Shown here: piece after piece, positions 36,137 to 43,978 of the stretch
How the letters are laid out: every line of letters begins with the position of its first letter
Position numbering within the stretch: position 1 is the stretch's first letter
Origin: Kordia algicida
Lineage (GTDB): Bacteria; Bacteroidota; Bacteroidia; Flavobacteriales; Flavobacteriaceae
Direction: 5' to 3' (one strand)
NCBI RefSeq assembly: GCF_051013375.1
Contig: NZ_CP142125.1
Length of the DNA stretch: 64,000 bases
Notes under the pieces: model-generated
The model's input: the letters and a program-made list of their open reading frames with translations, nothing else
What the model was told of the DNA's origin: nothing
Database searches by the model: none
Made by a program: the position numbers and the translations under genes

Positions 36137-36280
36137 GCTCTTTTCGCAAACACAACCTGTAAATACTACGGTAGATTGTAATGTAGTTGGTAAAGCTCTA
36201 CCACCTTTTAATCCAACAGGATTGATATTGCTAATAACTTTTTTACGAAGCGCTAGGCTTTTCATACTTTTTTCTCTCAT
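36134..36280 (-). CDS. Short class I lanthipeptide-type precursor 4
   Basis: 48 residues, MREKSMKSLALRKKVISNIN then PVGLKGG, and a core of about 21 residues rich in Ser/Thr with two Cys (GCVCEKS end). The leader fits the K-x-L-x-L-x-K-x-x-I-S-x-l plan of the trio at 25.7-26.5 kb, but the core is unrelated. No modifying enzymes are nearby. Either MREKSM or the internal MKSLAL could be the start. Confidence 0.7.
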   Translation of the reverse strand: MREKSMKSLALRKKVISNINPVGLKGGRALPTTLQSTVVFTGCVCEKS

Positions 36281-36620
36281 GATTATAAGTTTTGATTATC
36301 ATAGTAATATAGAAAAGTAAATGCTAAAAAAATTATGGAAAAACCATAGAAAGAGTGGTGTAGGTATTGCATAACACTAGGTTAGATTGTGATTTGAAAC
36401 TGCTTAAAAGCTACTTTGTCATAATTAAATAATGGATGGTTTATAGTAAAAACAGTAAAACAAAAAGGACATCAGCGTGCGGTATTGCTATGAAATTGGA
36501 GCGTATGTGTATAATGATACTTATTTTTAATACTAGAAAGCATCTAAAAAATTCATCCTAAAATCAACAGAAACAATAAATTACCAATAGAAATAAAAAA
36601 AGTCTTAAAAAAAGCTATCA
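36281..36620. other. AT-rich gap with no recognised gene
   Basis: Between the short precursor gene and the tRNA promoter. I see no convincing reading frame, repeat or RNA here beyond the likely promoter of the precursor. Confidence 0.5.
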
Positions 36621-36656
36621 TTTTGTTTTAAGAATTGAAAAAGGTTTCTATATTTG
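36621..36656 (+). promoter_or_regulatory. Promoter of tRNA-Ser
   Basis: TTTTG at 36621-36625 and a perfect -7 TATATTTG at 36649-36656, 23 bases apart. Transcription would begin about 28 bases ahead of the tRNA. Confidence 0.5.
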
Positions 36657-36690
36657 CATCCGCAATCAGGGAATACCTGATGAGACACTC

Positions 36691-36775
36691 GGAGAAATGG
36701 CAGAGTGGTCGAATGCGGCAGTCTTGAAAACTGTTGACTGTAACAGGTCCGGGGGTTCGAATCCCTCTTTCTCCG
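36691..36775 (+). tRNA. tRNA-Ser (UGA anticodon)
   Basis: 85 nt. The acceptor stem GGAGAAA / TTTCTCC, anticodon loop CTTGAAA with TGA at 36725-36727, a long variable arm typical of serine tRNAs and the T arm GGGGGTTCGAATCCC are all present. CCA is not encoded (GCAA follows). Confidence 0.93.
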
Positions 36776-36904
36776 CAAACAAGCGCAAGGCTTGAAAAGA
36801 AAAACCACCAAGTTTACTTGAGTGGTTTTTTTGATTTTAAGACTTTGGCATTTGCAAAATGCTGTAAGAGGGAGATTGGAACAAAATCCCTCTTTCTCCG
36901 CAAA
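36760..36904. repeat. 20-bp direct repeat of the tRNA 3' end (possible att scar)
   Basis: AATCCCTCTTTCTCCGCAAA occurs at 36760-36779 (tRNA 3' end) and identically at 36885-36904. The 105 bp between carry only a small hairpin (AACCAC / GTGGTT with T run, 36805-36831). Duplication of a tRNA 3' end is what integrases leave at the two ends of an element. Confidence 0.7.
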
Positions 36905-36942
36905 ACCCTTGTAAACGAAATGTTTATAAGGGTTTATTTTTT
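36903..36942. terminator. Hairpin after the tRNA region
   Basis: AAACCCTTGTAAAC and GTTTATAAGGGTTT form a long stem around GAAAT, followed by a T-rich stretch. Confidence 0.6.
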
Positions 36943-36990
36943 AGGTGTAAAAAAAGGTGTACGTATTAGCTTTATTAAACTATGTTTCAA

Positions 36991-37383
36991 TCAATCCACC
37001 ATCTTTACAGGATTCTTGTTGTCATCAATCGCGACGAAGGTAAATAGTCCTGTCACTGCTTTTTTGCGTCCTTCTTCATACATATTTTCCATAAAAATAT
37101 CTACTTGTACCACACAACTCGTATTTCCGACTTTAATAACATTAGCAATTAATTCTACCAAAGTTCCTTGCGGAATGGGTTCTGTAAAATCAATCTTATC
37201 GGTAGAAACAGTCACAACTTTCTTTCTACTAAAACGTGTTGCGCAAATAAACGAAGCTTCGTCCATCATATGTAATGCAGTTCCTCCAAACAACGTATCG
37301 TAATGATTGGTAGTATTGGGAAACACCGCTTTAAAAATGTGTGTTTCAGAATTTTTAATGCGTTCGGTAATTTGTGGATTCAT
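36991..37383 (-). CDS. Acyl-CoA thioesterase, hotdog fold
   Basis: 130 residues. The typical YciA/BFIT-like start is TNHYDTLFGGTALHMMDEASFI, with the catalytic Asp/Glu in MMDEA and the strand VSTDKIDFTEPIPQGTLVEL. It hydrolyses short or medium acyl-CoA esters in the cytoplasm. Single gene. Confidence 0.88.
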   Translation of the reverse strand: MNPQITERIKNSETHIFKAVFPNTTNHYDTLFGGTALHMMDEASFICATRFSRKKVVTVSTDKIDFTEPIPQGTLVELIANVIKVGNTSCVVQVDIFMENMYEEGRKKAVTGLFTFVAIDDNKNPVKMVD

Positions 37384-37519
37384 GGAAAATGTATTTTGTT
37401 ATAAAGCAATTGGTTTAATTTATCGCAAAAGCTTCTATTTCTTTTTGGGTATTGCTTATTTTTGATTCAGAAATTAAAATCACTTCTAAAGTGAAATTTA
37501 GAACTCAAAGATAACCCAT

Positions 37520-38149
37520 ATGCAAATAGTAGACAGCCTAAAATGGAGATATGCAACAAAAAAATTTGATGCAACTCGCTTTTTAGAAGAAACTCAAATA
37601 CATACCTTAAAAGAAGCTTTTAACCTAACGGCAACTTCCTACGGATTGCAGCCTATCCGTTTAGTAGTCATCAAAAACAAAGCACTTCAAGAAGAATTGG
37701 TGCAATACTCTTGGAAACAACGCCAAGTAGCAGATGCGTCTCACTTATTAGTCATTTGTATTGAAACGACGATCAACAGTGAAACCATCGAAGCATATTT
37801 CAATCGTGTAAAAACACTTAGAGAAACGCCCGAAGATATCTTGGCACCGTTTAGAAACTTTATGATTGATACTTTCTCAAAGAAAACACAAGAAGAACTC
37901 AACACTTGGGCGTCCAAACAGGCATACATTGCACTTGGAAACTTGCTAACAGTTTGTGCGGCAGAACAAATAGATGCTTGTCCAATGGAAGGGTTTTCCC
38001 CTGAAAAATATGACGAAGTATTAGGCTTAAAAGCAAAAGGACTTTCCTCAGTATTGGTATTGCCTGTTGGTTACAGAGCTGCCGATGATATGTTTTCAGA
38101 TATGGCAAAAGTGCGCAAGTCGGTTGCAGAAAGTGTGATTGAAATGTAA
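37520..38149 (+). CDS. Nitroreductase-family NAD(P)H-dependent oxidoreductase
   Basis: 209 residues. FMN-binding nitroreductase fold: SLKWRYATKKFDATR at the start, TATSYGLQPIRLVV, the central SKQAYIALGNLLTVCAAEQIDACPMEGF and LPVGYRAADD near the end. NfsB/YdgI-like. Substrate unknown. Confidence 0.9.
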   Translation: MQIVDSLKWRYATKKFDATRFLEETQIHTLKEAFNLTATSYGLQPIRLVVIKNKALQEELVQYSWKQRQVADASHLLVICIETTINSETIEAYFNRVKTLRETPEDILAPFRNFMIDTFSKKTQEELNTWASKQAYIALGNLLTVCAAEQIDACPMEGFSPEKYDEVLGLKAKGLSSVLVLPVGYRAADDMFSDMAKVRKSVAESVIEM

Positions 38150-38166
38150 TATTTTGGCAAGATTGT

Positions 38167-38195
38167 TGTTTTAAGAGAAGAAACATATATATTTG
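38167..38195 (+). promoter_or_regulatory. Promoter of the thioredoxin-fold gene
   Basis: TTG at 38167-38169, an 18-base spacer and TATATTTG at 38188-38195: close to the Bacteroidota sigma consensus. Start codon 25 bp on. Confidence 0.65.
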
Positions 38196-38220
38196 TTTGA
38201 CGCCTTAACACCGTACACAC

Positions 38221-38676
38221 ATGAAAAAACTACTTTTTTTAGCCGTATTATTTATCGGATTTTCTGCTGTAGCGCAGGAAGAAGTAAAACTAAATTGGCT
38301 GACAGATTTTGAAAAAGCAAAGAAAATTTCAAAGAAAACAAAGAAGCCTATTTTAATATATTTTACGGGAAGTGATTGGTGTCCGCCGTGTAAAATGTTG
38401 AAAGAAGATTTCTTCTACACAGAAAAATTCAAGAAAAAAGCTGAAAACTTTGTATTGGTCATGGCAGATTTTCCAAGACGAATTGATATCATTACAGAAG
38501 ATCAACGTCAGCAAAACATAAAACTAGCAAGGAAATACAATACCAAAAATAAATTTCCAAACATTGTTGCGGTAGACCATAAAGGAAAAGAAATCGACAA
38601 TATCATGTCGTATAACATGATGCGCGATACATCAAGACATTACAAATTTCTTGAAAAATTAATGGAAAACAATTAA
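38221..38676 (+). CDS. Exported thioredoxin-fold protein
   Basis: 151 residues with a signal peptide (cut after AVAQ) and a thioredoxin-like domain whose active site is WCPPC (Cys54, Cys57), resembling the DUF255/thioredoxin_7 type. It probably works in periplasmic disulfide chemistry. A terminator follows. Confidence 0.85.
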   Translation: MKKLLFLAVLFIGFSAVAQEEVKLNWLTDFEKAKKISKKTKKPILIYFTGSDWCPPCKMLKEDFFYTEKFKKKAENFVLVMADFPRRIDIITEDQRQQNIKLARKYNTKNKFPNIVAVDHKGKEIDNIMSYNMMRDTSRHYKFLEKLMENN

Positions 38677-38697
38677 GTAGATGTACATAAAATACAG

Positions 38698-38738
38698 CCT
38701 CTTTTCTATACTTTTGTAGTGTAGGAAAGAGGTTTTTT
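38698..38738 (+). terminator. Terminator of the thioredoxin-fold gene
   Basis: CCTCTTTTCTATACT and AGTGTAGGAAAGAGG pair, followed by TTTTTT. Confidence 0.8.
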
Positions 38739-38742
38739 AATA

Positions 38743-38777
38743 TTGAAGTGATTTAAACTTTTTTGATTTTCTAAAAA
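38743..38777. repeat. Family B element, end fragment
   Basis: Matches one terminus of the full element at 10877-11039 over about 34 bases, starting TGAAGTGATTTAAACTTTT. It sits in the leader of the aminotransferase gene. Confidence 0.7.
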
Positions 38778-38803
38778 ACCTAAAATCAAGCAAAAAAAAC
38801 ACT

Positions 38804-39997
38804 ATGCCAGGATTTGAATTATTTAGCGACGCCGAACGTAAAGAAGTACACGATGTATTAGACAGTGGTGTATTAATGCGTTACGGATTTGATGGAATGC
38901 GTAACGGACATTGGAAAGCAAAAGAACTCGAACGTGCGTTAGAAGCACAGTTTGATGTAAAACATACACAATTAGTTTCCAGCGGAACCGCCGCCGTTTC
39001 TGTCGCGTTGGCAATAACAGGTATTGGAGCAGGAGATGAGGTGATTATGCCAACATTTACCTTTGTGGCAAGTTTTGAAGCCATCATGATGTTGGGCGCC
39101 ATTCCTGTTTTAGTAGATATTGATGATACACTTACGTTAGATCCGGAAGCAGTTCGCAACGCCATTACACCAAAAACGAAAGCCATTATGCCTGTGCACA
39201 TGTGCGGAAGTATGGCGAATTTGGATGCGATTAAGTCTATTTGTGACGAACATAATTTAATCTTAGTTGAAGATGCCTGTCAAGCAATTGGTGGAACCTA
39301 CAAAGGAAAAGCGCTCGGAACCATTGGTGATGTTGGTTGTTTTTCATTTGATTTTGTAAAAACAATGACCTGTGGAGAAGGTGGCGCAATCATTACAAAC
39401 AATAGCAAATACTCATTAAATGCCGATCATTATAGCGACCACGGACACGATCATGTGGGAAGCGACAGAGGTGCAGAAACACATCCGTTTTTAGGCTATA
39501 ACTTTCGTATTTCCGAATTGAACGCGGCAGTTGGTTTGGCACAAGTTCGCCGTTTGCCGGAATTCTTAAACATTCAAAAAAAGCATTACAACATACTTAG
39601 AGAAGCTTTGGCAGACATTCCAGAAGTGACGTTTAGAACCGTTCCTGAAGGTGGCGTAGAAAGTTGTGCGTTTCTCAACTTCTTCTTACCAGAATTAGGT
39701 GTCGCACAAAAAGTCATGGCAGGATTCAAAGCCAACGGAATTGATGTGTGTTTTCATTATTACGATAACAATTGGCACTACATTCGCAAGTGGGAACATT
39801 TGAAAAACTTAAAATCATTATATCCAATTTCTGCGGAAGTCAAAGAAGGAATGAAGTATTTAGATACGAAAACCTACGAGCAGTCAGATCATTATATTGC
39901 GCGAAATATTTCTTGTTTGATTAAAATGTCATGGACAGCAGAAGAAGCAAAAGCCAGAGCTTCAAAAATGCGTGAAGTGATTTTAGCTTCGCTTTGA
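38804..39997 (+). CDS. DegT/DnrJ/EryC1/StrS-family PLP aminotransferase
   Basis: 397 residues. The fold type I motifs are SSGTAAVSVAL, EDACQAIGGTYKGKALG and the PLP lysine Lys186 in CFSFDFVKTMTCGEGG. Members usually make amino sugars or act in natural-product pathways; no sugar genes flank it here, so the substrate is open. It is preceded by a family B fragment. Confidence 0.88.
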   Translation: MPGFELFSDAERKEVHDVLDSGVLMRYGFDGMRNGHWKAKELERALEAQFDVKHTQLVSSGTAAVSVALAITGIGAGDEVIMPTFTFVASFEAIMMLGAIPVLVDIDDTLTLDPEAVRNAITPKTKAIMPVHMCGSMANLDAIKSICDEHNLILVEDACQAIGGTYKGKALGTIGDVGCFSFDFVKTMTCGEGGAIITNNSKYSLNADHYSDHGHDHVGSDRGAETHPFLGYNFRISELNAAVGLAQVRRLPEFLNIQKKHYNILREALADIPEVTFRTVPEGGVESCAFLNFFLPELGVAQKVMAGFKANGIDVCFHYYDNNWHYIRKWEHLKNLKSLYPISAEVKEGMKYLDTKTYEQSDHYIARNISCLIKMSWTAEEAKARASKMREVILASL

Positions 39998-40368
39998 AAT
40001 GTTGAATTTTAAATGTTGGATGTTGAATGTTGAATGTTGGATGTTGAATTGAAAAGTATCTGAAACGTCATTGCGAACACAGTGAAGCAATCTCATAATC
40101 AATACATAATAGTTCTACAATAAACAGCTTCCCATAATAAAATTGATAATGAGACCGTCTGATCGAGTGGAATTCTGAAAGAATTTTGTGTCGAGATCTG
40201 CTACATTATTCAAAATAAACATCTTGCTTCCAAATACTTATTGATATAAATTTGTGATACAAATTGACTCGAAGTGACGATTGGGAAAGGTTGGTTTATG
40301 AGTTTATAAGTTTATAAGTTTATAAGTTGAGGCGTTTATTAGTGAAACTAACGAATTAACAACTAAAT
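39998..40368. other. Repeat-rich gap without genes
   Basis: Holds a heptamer tract (units AATGTTG / GATGTTG, about 40000-40050), a family D-like half site (CATTGCGAACACAGTGAAGC), an imperfect inverted repeat (TCTCATAATCAAT / ATTGATAATGAGA), a CGAGTGG...CTCGA type palindrome near 40155-40195 and an octamer tract (GTTTATAA, about 40300-40328). No coding frame was supported. Confidence 0.7.
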
Positions 40369-41175
40369 CTACTCCAAAGTTTCCAACAACTCCAAGGCTT
40401 CTGAGTATTTATAATTTGTTTTTAAAGCCGTAATTTTCTTTAAAGTTTCTTGTAAATTCTTAGCATCTTCTGTTTTCAAATACACCAACGCCATATACCA
40501 CAATCCTTTGCTAGCATCAATTGCATCACTTTCAGAAATAGTCTTAAATACCTGCAATGCTTCCGAATTTTGATGGAGTTGCACCAACGAAAATCCTTTG
40601 TAAATCCTCACGTTTGTTTTGTCTGTCGTAGCAGAATTTAAAAAGCGATCAGCTACCAAAATACACTTTTGATATTCACTATTTTTATACAAAAGTTCAA
40701 TTTTTTCTTTTATATCTGTCGTATTTTGATCTTGTACAATAAACGAAGGTGTATCATTCCAAGTTCCGTATTGTGTGTACAATTCATCTAAAGTTGGTTG
40801 CGTAGTAAATTGATATACGATAGTTAGCAACAACGCAATACAAGCAGCAGCAAGCGGAAACCAATATTTTTTTAAAGTGAATGTTTTCTTTTCTGTTTCA
40901 AAAGCAGTGTCAGCATGTTGTTGCAATTTCTCTTTAAAATCAAGTACATCAACTTCTTGATACCATTTTTGAACAGTATGGTAATGCTTACTCGTATTTT
41001 TATGTGCAAACCAATCTTTTTCACTTATGGCTTGTTGTAACTGTTTGCTAAGCGTTACATATTCTTTCAGTTCAGGTTGATCTTTTTGCTCCTGTTCAAA
41101 GTCAAGAAGCTCCTCAGGTGTCATTTCACCTTTTAAGAAACGTTCGGTTTTTAATTCCCAAAGAAAATCTTCCAT
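40369..41175 (-). CDS. Single-pass membrane protein with TPR-like C-terminus
   Basis: 268 residues. A cytoplasmic N-terminus (about 1-110, ERFLKGEMTPEELLDFEQE), one membrane helix (about 113-133) and an extracytoplasmic region of helical repeats (about 160-265). The short N-terminal region, single helix and 2-bp gap to an ECF sigma gene mark it as a probable anti-sigma factor or sensor, though no classical zinc motif is present. Confidence 0.7.
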   Translation of the reverse strand: MEDFLWELKTERFLKGEMTPEELLDFEQEQKDQPELKEYVTLSKQLQQAISEKDWFAHKNTSKHYHTVQKWYQEVDVLDFKEKLQQHADTAFETEKKTFTLKKYWFPLAAACIALLLTIVYQFTTQPTLDELYTQYGTWNDTPSFIVQDQNTTDIKEKIELLYKNSEYQKCILVADRFLNSATTDKTNVRIYKGFSLVQLHQNSEALQVFKTISESDAIDASKGLWYMALVYLKTEDAKNLQETLKKITALKTNYKYSEALELLETLE

Positions 41176-41177
41176 GC

Positions 41178-41732
41178 TTAGTTATTTTTAAGTTTTTTAA
41201 ATCGAACATCAGCTTGTATCATTTTAAACAATTTAGTTTTGCACCGAAAAGCTTTCTGTCGCGCTGCATTTTCATTAGAAAACTTTAGTTTCTTTGAAAT
41301 TTCCGCATACGAAACCTTGGCAAGTGTTAGCTTAATGATGGTTTTACAAGTTTCTTTGAGCGATTCAAGTTTTTCTTTAAAAAGATTCCATTGCAATTGT
41401 TCTATGTGAAAACTTGCCAAATCAGGGCTTTCATCAACAAGAGTTACCGTATTTAGTTTTGTTACGCTATTTTGTGAAGATTGTTTTATCCAGAAGTTTT
41501 TACACACCGTAAATAGGTAATTGTCAAAATTAGAAATCTGTAACTTTTCCTTTTTTAGCAATGTGTAAAGAACCAATAATCCATGCTGAAAAACATCTCT
41601 TGCTTGTTCTTTAGTTCCACTATTTTTTAAGATATAAGCTTCAACTCCGAAGTAATTTTTAGCGTATAGTTGCTTTAGAAAAGCAGCGTCTCCATCTATA
41701 AATTTACGAATACAATCTTCGTTTTCAGTCAT
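41178..41732 (-). CDS. ECF-type RNA polymerase sigma factor
   Basis: 184 residues. The sigma2 region spans about 10-80 (ARDVFQHGLLVLYTLLKKE, FDNYLFTVCKNFW) and sigma4 about 115-170 (LAKVSYAEISKKLKFSNENAARQKAFRCKTKL). It should direct transcription of a small regulon, perhaps the divergent protease genes at 41865-46711. Confidence 0.88.
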   Translation of the reverse strand: MTENEDCIRKFIDGDAAFLKQLYAKNYFGVEAYILKNSGTKEQARDVFQHGLLVLYTLLKKEKLQISNFDNYLFTVCKNFWIKQSSQNSVTKLNTVTLVDESPDLASFHIEQLQWNLFKEKLESLKETCKTIIKLTLAKVSYAEISKKLKFSNENAARQKAFRCKTKLFKMIQADVRFKKLKNN

Positions 41733-41864
41733 TTAAAAAGCTATGATTATTTTTTTAATAAAAAAACCGTAACAAAGATGCTAAAAATACTCTACATGGG
41801 AAAACAGCGTCTAATATCTAACACGCAAAACCAAAGTTAGATACCATTTAAAATTAACCTTATT

Positions 41865-42482
41865 ATGAAAAAAACCATTTTTATCATCATCATCTTTGCT
41901 TTCTGTAGCTGTAGTACAGACCATGAAGAAACCTTTCAAGAAGAAGCGCGAACAGTTGCTGAAACCGTAGTAAACAAAACAAATTATAGCTACGATCAAT
42001 GGGGAAGTATCAATACATACGATCCTATAAACAGAGAAGCGGTAAAGATTTGGATGACGTACGGACATTACAATTCATTGCGAAGACAAGGAACTCAAGG
42101 CATGGAAATTTTAAAAGTTCCGAACCAACCCATATATGCAATTGACGCAGGACGCATGAATGTTGGAATGCCAAATATTGGTAATCCGTTGCCTTTTGCA
42201 GGATGTAACTATTTTAATGACTTGGCAAATAGTTCGTCTCCTTGGGCATTACAGTTTTTAGCGGGCGAAATTACGTTAGCACAAGCGATTGTACATGAAC
42301 AAGTTTCGCAACAAGCCGAGGCAAATGCTACTGGGCAAGCAATTTCTTTTGTGATATGTTATGATGGTGTTGTAGTTGGATTTGTATGTGCCGTTCCTGA
42401 TGATACGGGATTTGTGTCAAATCCTGGAGGTGTCGCTAACGAACCCGGAGAATTATCAGGTTCTTGGAGTCCAGCAGAGTAA
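41865..42482 (+). CDS. Hypothetical lipoprotein
   Basis: 205 residues with a lipoprotein signal (FCSC, Cys16) and a body without known domain: WGSINTYDPINREAVKIWM, GCNYFNDLANSSSPWALQF and a Gly/Pro-rich end. It is divergent from the sigma gene and upstream of a subtilase. Its TAA stop is formed by a family A element. Confidence 0.7.
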   Translation: MKKTIFIIIIFAFCSCSTDHEETFQEEARTVAETVVNKTNYSYDQWGSINTYDPINREAVKIWMTYGHYNSLRRQGTQGMEILKVPNQPIYAIDAGRMNVGMPNIGNPLPFAGCNYFNDLANSSSPWALQFLAGEITLAQAIVHEQVSQQAEANATGQAISFVICYDGVVVGFVCAVPDDTGFVSNPGGVANEPGELSGSWSPAE

Positions 42483-42645
42483 TACCAATTTACATTTAAA
42501 ATGGTGTTTTGGATACGAAGTTGCTTTGGCAGTGTAGAACGCTGTGAATCCTTTGCATAGCCGTAGCTACGGAAAGTATTCGCAAGAAACTAGACTGCCA
42601 AATGAACGAGTTTATAAACATCATTTTATGTGTAAAGTGGTATAA
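42480..42645. repeat. Palindromic element, family A, copy in inverted orientation
   Basis: 166 bp starting TAATACC and ending GGTATAA; internally it aligns to the reverse complement of the copy at 9409-9570 (GAAGTTGCTTTGG, TAGCTACGGAAAG, CTGCCAAATGAACGAG). The first TAA is the lipoprotein stop codon. Confidence 0.8.
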
Positions 42646-42653
42646 TATACAAA

Positions 42654-42680
42654 CAAAGCTCTTGTTTTAAAGAGCTTTGC
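42654..42680 (+). terminator. Hairpin between lipoprotein and subtilase genes
   Basis: CAAAGCTCTT and AAGAGCTTTG pair; the T tract is weak. The promoter of the subtilase gene (TTG then TATCTTTC at 42682-42689) overlaps it. Confidence 0.5.
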
Positions 42681-42715
42681 TATCTTTCTCCTACTAAAAC
42701 CTAAACGTTTATATC

Positions 42716-43939
42716 ATGAAAAAAATAATATATTTTATACTTATTAGCTGTTTAATGAGTTGCGAATCTGAAACGATTGAAGCATCAACAGTACACGAAT
42801 CATTCACAAATCAAAAATCATCTGGCGGAACAACAATTCCTAAAGACGAAACAGTTGTCATCCGATTTACGGAAGGTTTATCCGCTACAGCGAAAGCCAT
42901 CATACGAGCAAAATACGGCGTTATTGCCTTTGAAAATTGCTCTTGTGGAGATAAGAATTTAGAATCATGGGATTTAGAAACCATTTACGAAGGCGCTACC
43001 ATTGAAGAACGCGTGACTTCTATGGAACAAGACCCAGAAATGGAAGGCGCAGATTTTAATTTTGATATCAATATTTCGAGTCAAGTACCTAATGGTGTTG
43101 TCGGAACGATACATTATCAAGATGTATTGCCAAAAATAAAAACACAAAAAGCGGCTGTAACTATTGGTGTGTTAGATACAGGAATTGATCCTACGTACTT
43201 CGGATTTCAGCAAGCGTTTTTGCACAATAGCGCGTTAGATGAAGAAACGTGTAGCGATGAATTTTTTGGTTGGAATTTTGTCGAAAATAATAATCTATCT
43301 TTTGATGACAACGGACACGGAACAATGGTCAGTTATTTGGCATACGAACAACTTGAAAATACAGGAACTAATTTTGAGATTATACCCGCAAAAGCTTTTG
43401 ATGCAGCAGGAAAAGGTTCCTTGTTTCAAATAGGTTGTGGGTTGAGTTATCTTATTCAGAAAAAAGTAAATATTATCAATATGAGTTTTGGATGGACAGA
43501 AACTCCCTCAACAGTTATTGAAAGTTATATTAAAGAGACAGAACGCGATATTTTAATGGTAACTTCCGCAGGAAATACAGGTGCTGATAATGATTTGACT
43601 CCACATTTTCCATCGTCTTACACCACGGCAAATGTGCTGTCAGTAACGGCTGTAGATGGTGAAATACCGCCAAATCTGGTTTTGTCGCTTTCCAATTATG
43701 GTTTTGTATCTGTTGATATTGCTGTAAAAGGCATAGGAATTCCGTTTTATTCAGCACCAGAAACAGCTCCAATTTCAATTACAGGGTCTTCGTATTCGTC
43801 AGCAAAAACTGCAGGATTTGCAGCATTAAAATACCAACAAGGAATGTCTGTAGATATGTTATATCACAGGATTTTACAAGATAAAATTCAATCGAGCAGT
43901 CTAAACCAAATTAAATATGCTTCTTATTTAGATTTATAG
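42716..43939 (+). CDS. Subtilisin-like (S8) serine protease lipoprotein
   Basis: 407 residues: a lipoprotein signal (LMSC, Cys16), an inhibitor_I9-like pro-region (about 40-120) and a subtilase domain with Asp154 (VLDTGID), His201 (GHGTM), oxyanion Asn287 (SAGNTG) and Ser359 (GSSYSSAK). It is anchored at the envelope. Located between a lipoprotein and the TPR-CHAT gene; the three genes share a strand with short gaps. Confidence 0.9.
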   Translation: MKKIIYFILISCLMSCESETIEASTVHESFTNQKSSGGTTIPKDETVVIRFTEGLSATAKAIIRAKYGVIAFENCSCGDKNLESWDLETIYEGATIEERVTSMEQDPEMEGADFNFDINISSQVPNGVVGTIHYQDVLPKIKTQKAAVTIGVLDTGIDPTYFGFQQAFLHNSALDEETCSDEFFGWNFVENNNLSFDDNGHGTMVSYLAYEQLENTGTNFEIIPAKAFDAAGKGSLFQIGCGLSYLIQKKVNIINMSFGWTETPSTVIESYIKETERDILMVTSAGNTGADNDLTPHFPSSYTTANVLSVTAVDGEIPPNLVLSLSNYGFVSVDIAVKGIGIPFYSAPETAPISITGSSYSSAKTAGFAALKYQQGMSVDMLYHRILQDKIQSSSLNQIKYASYLDL

Positions 43940-43978
43940 TATTTTAGAATCTTCTACTAAAAAAAAGAAGATTTGATA

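Noticed and set aside
36780..36884. Second tRNA gene between the repeats
   Set aside because: Only the 20-bp tRNA 3' end is duplicated; no acceptor, D or anticodon arm precedes the second copy.
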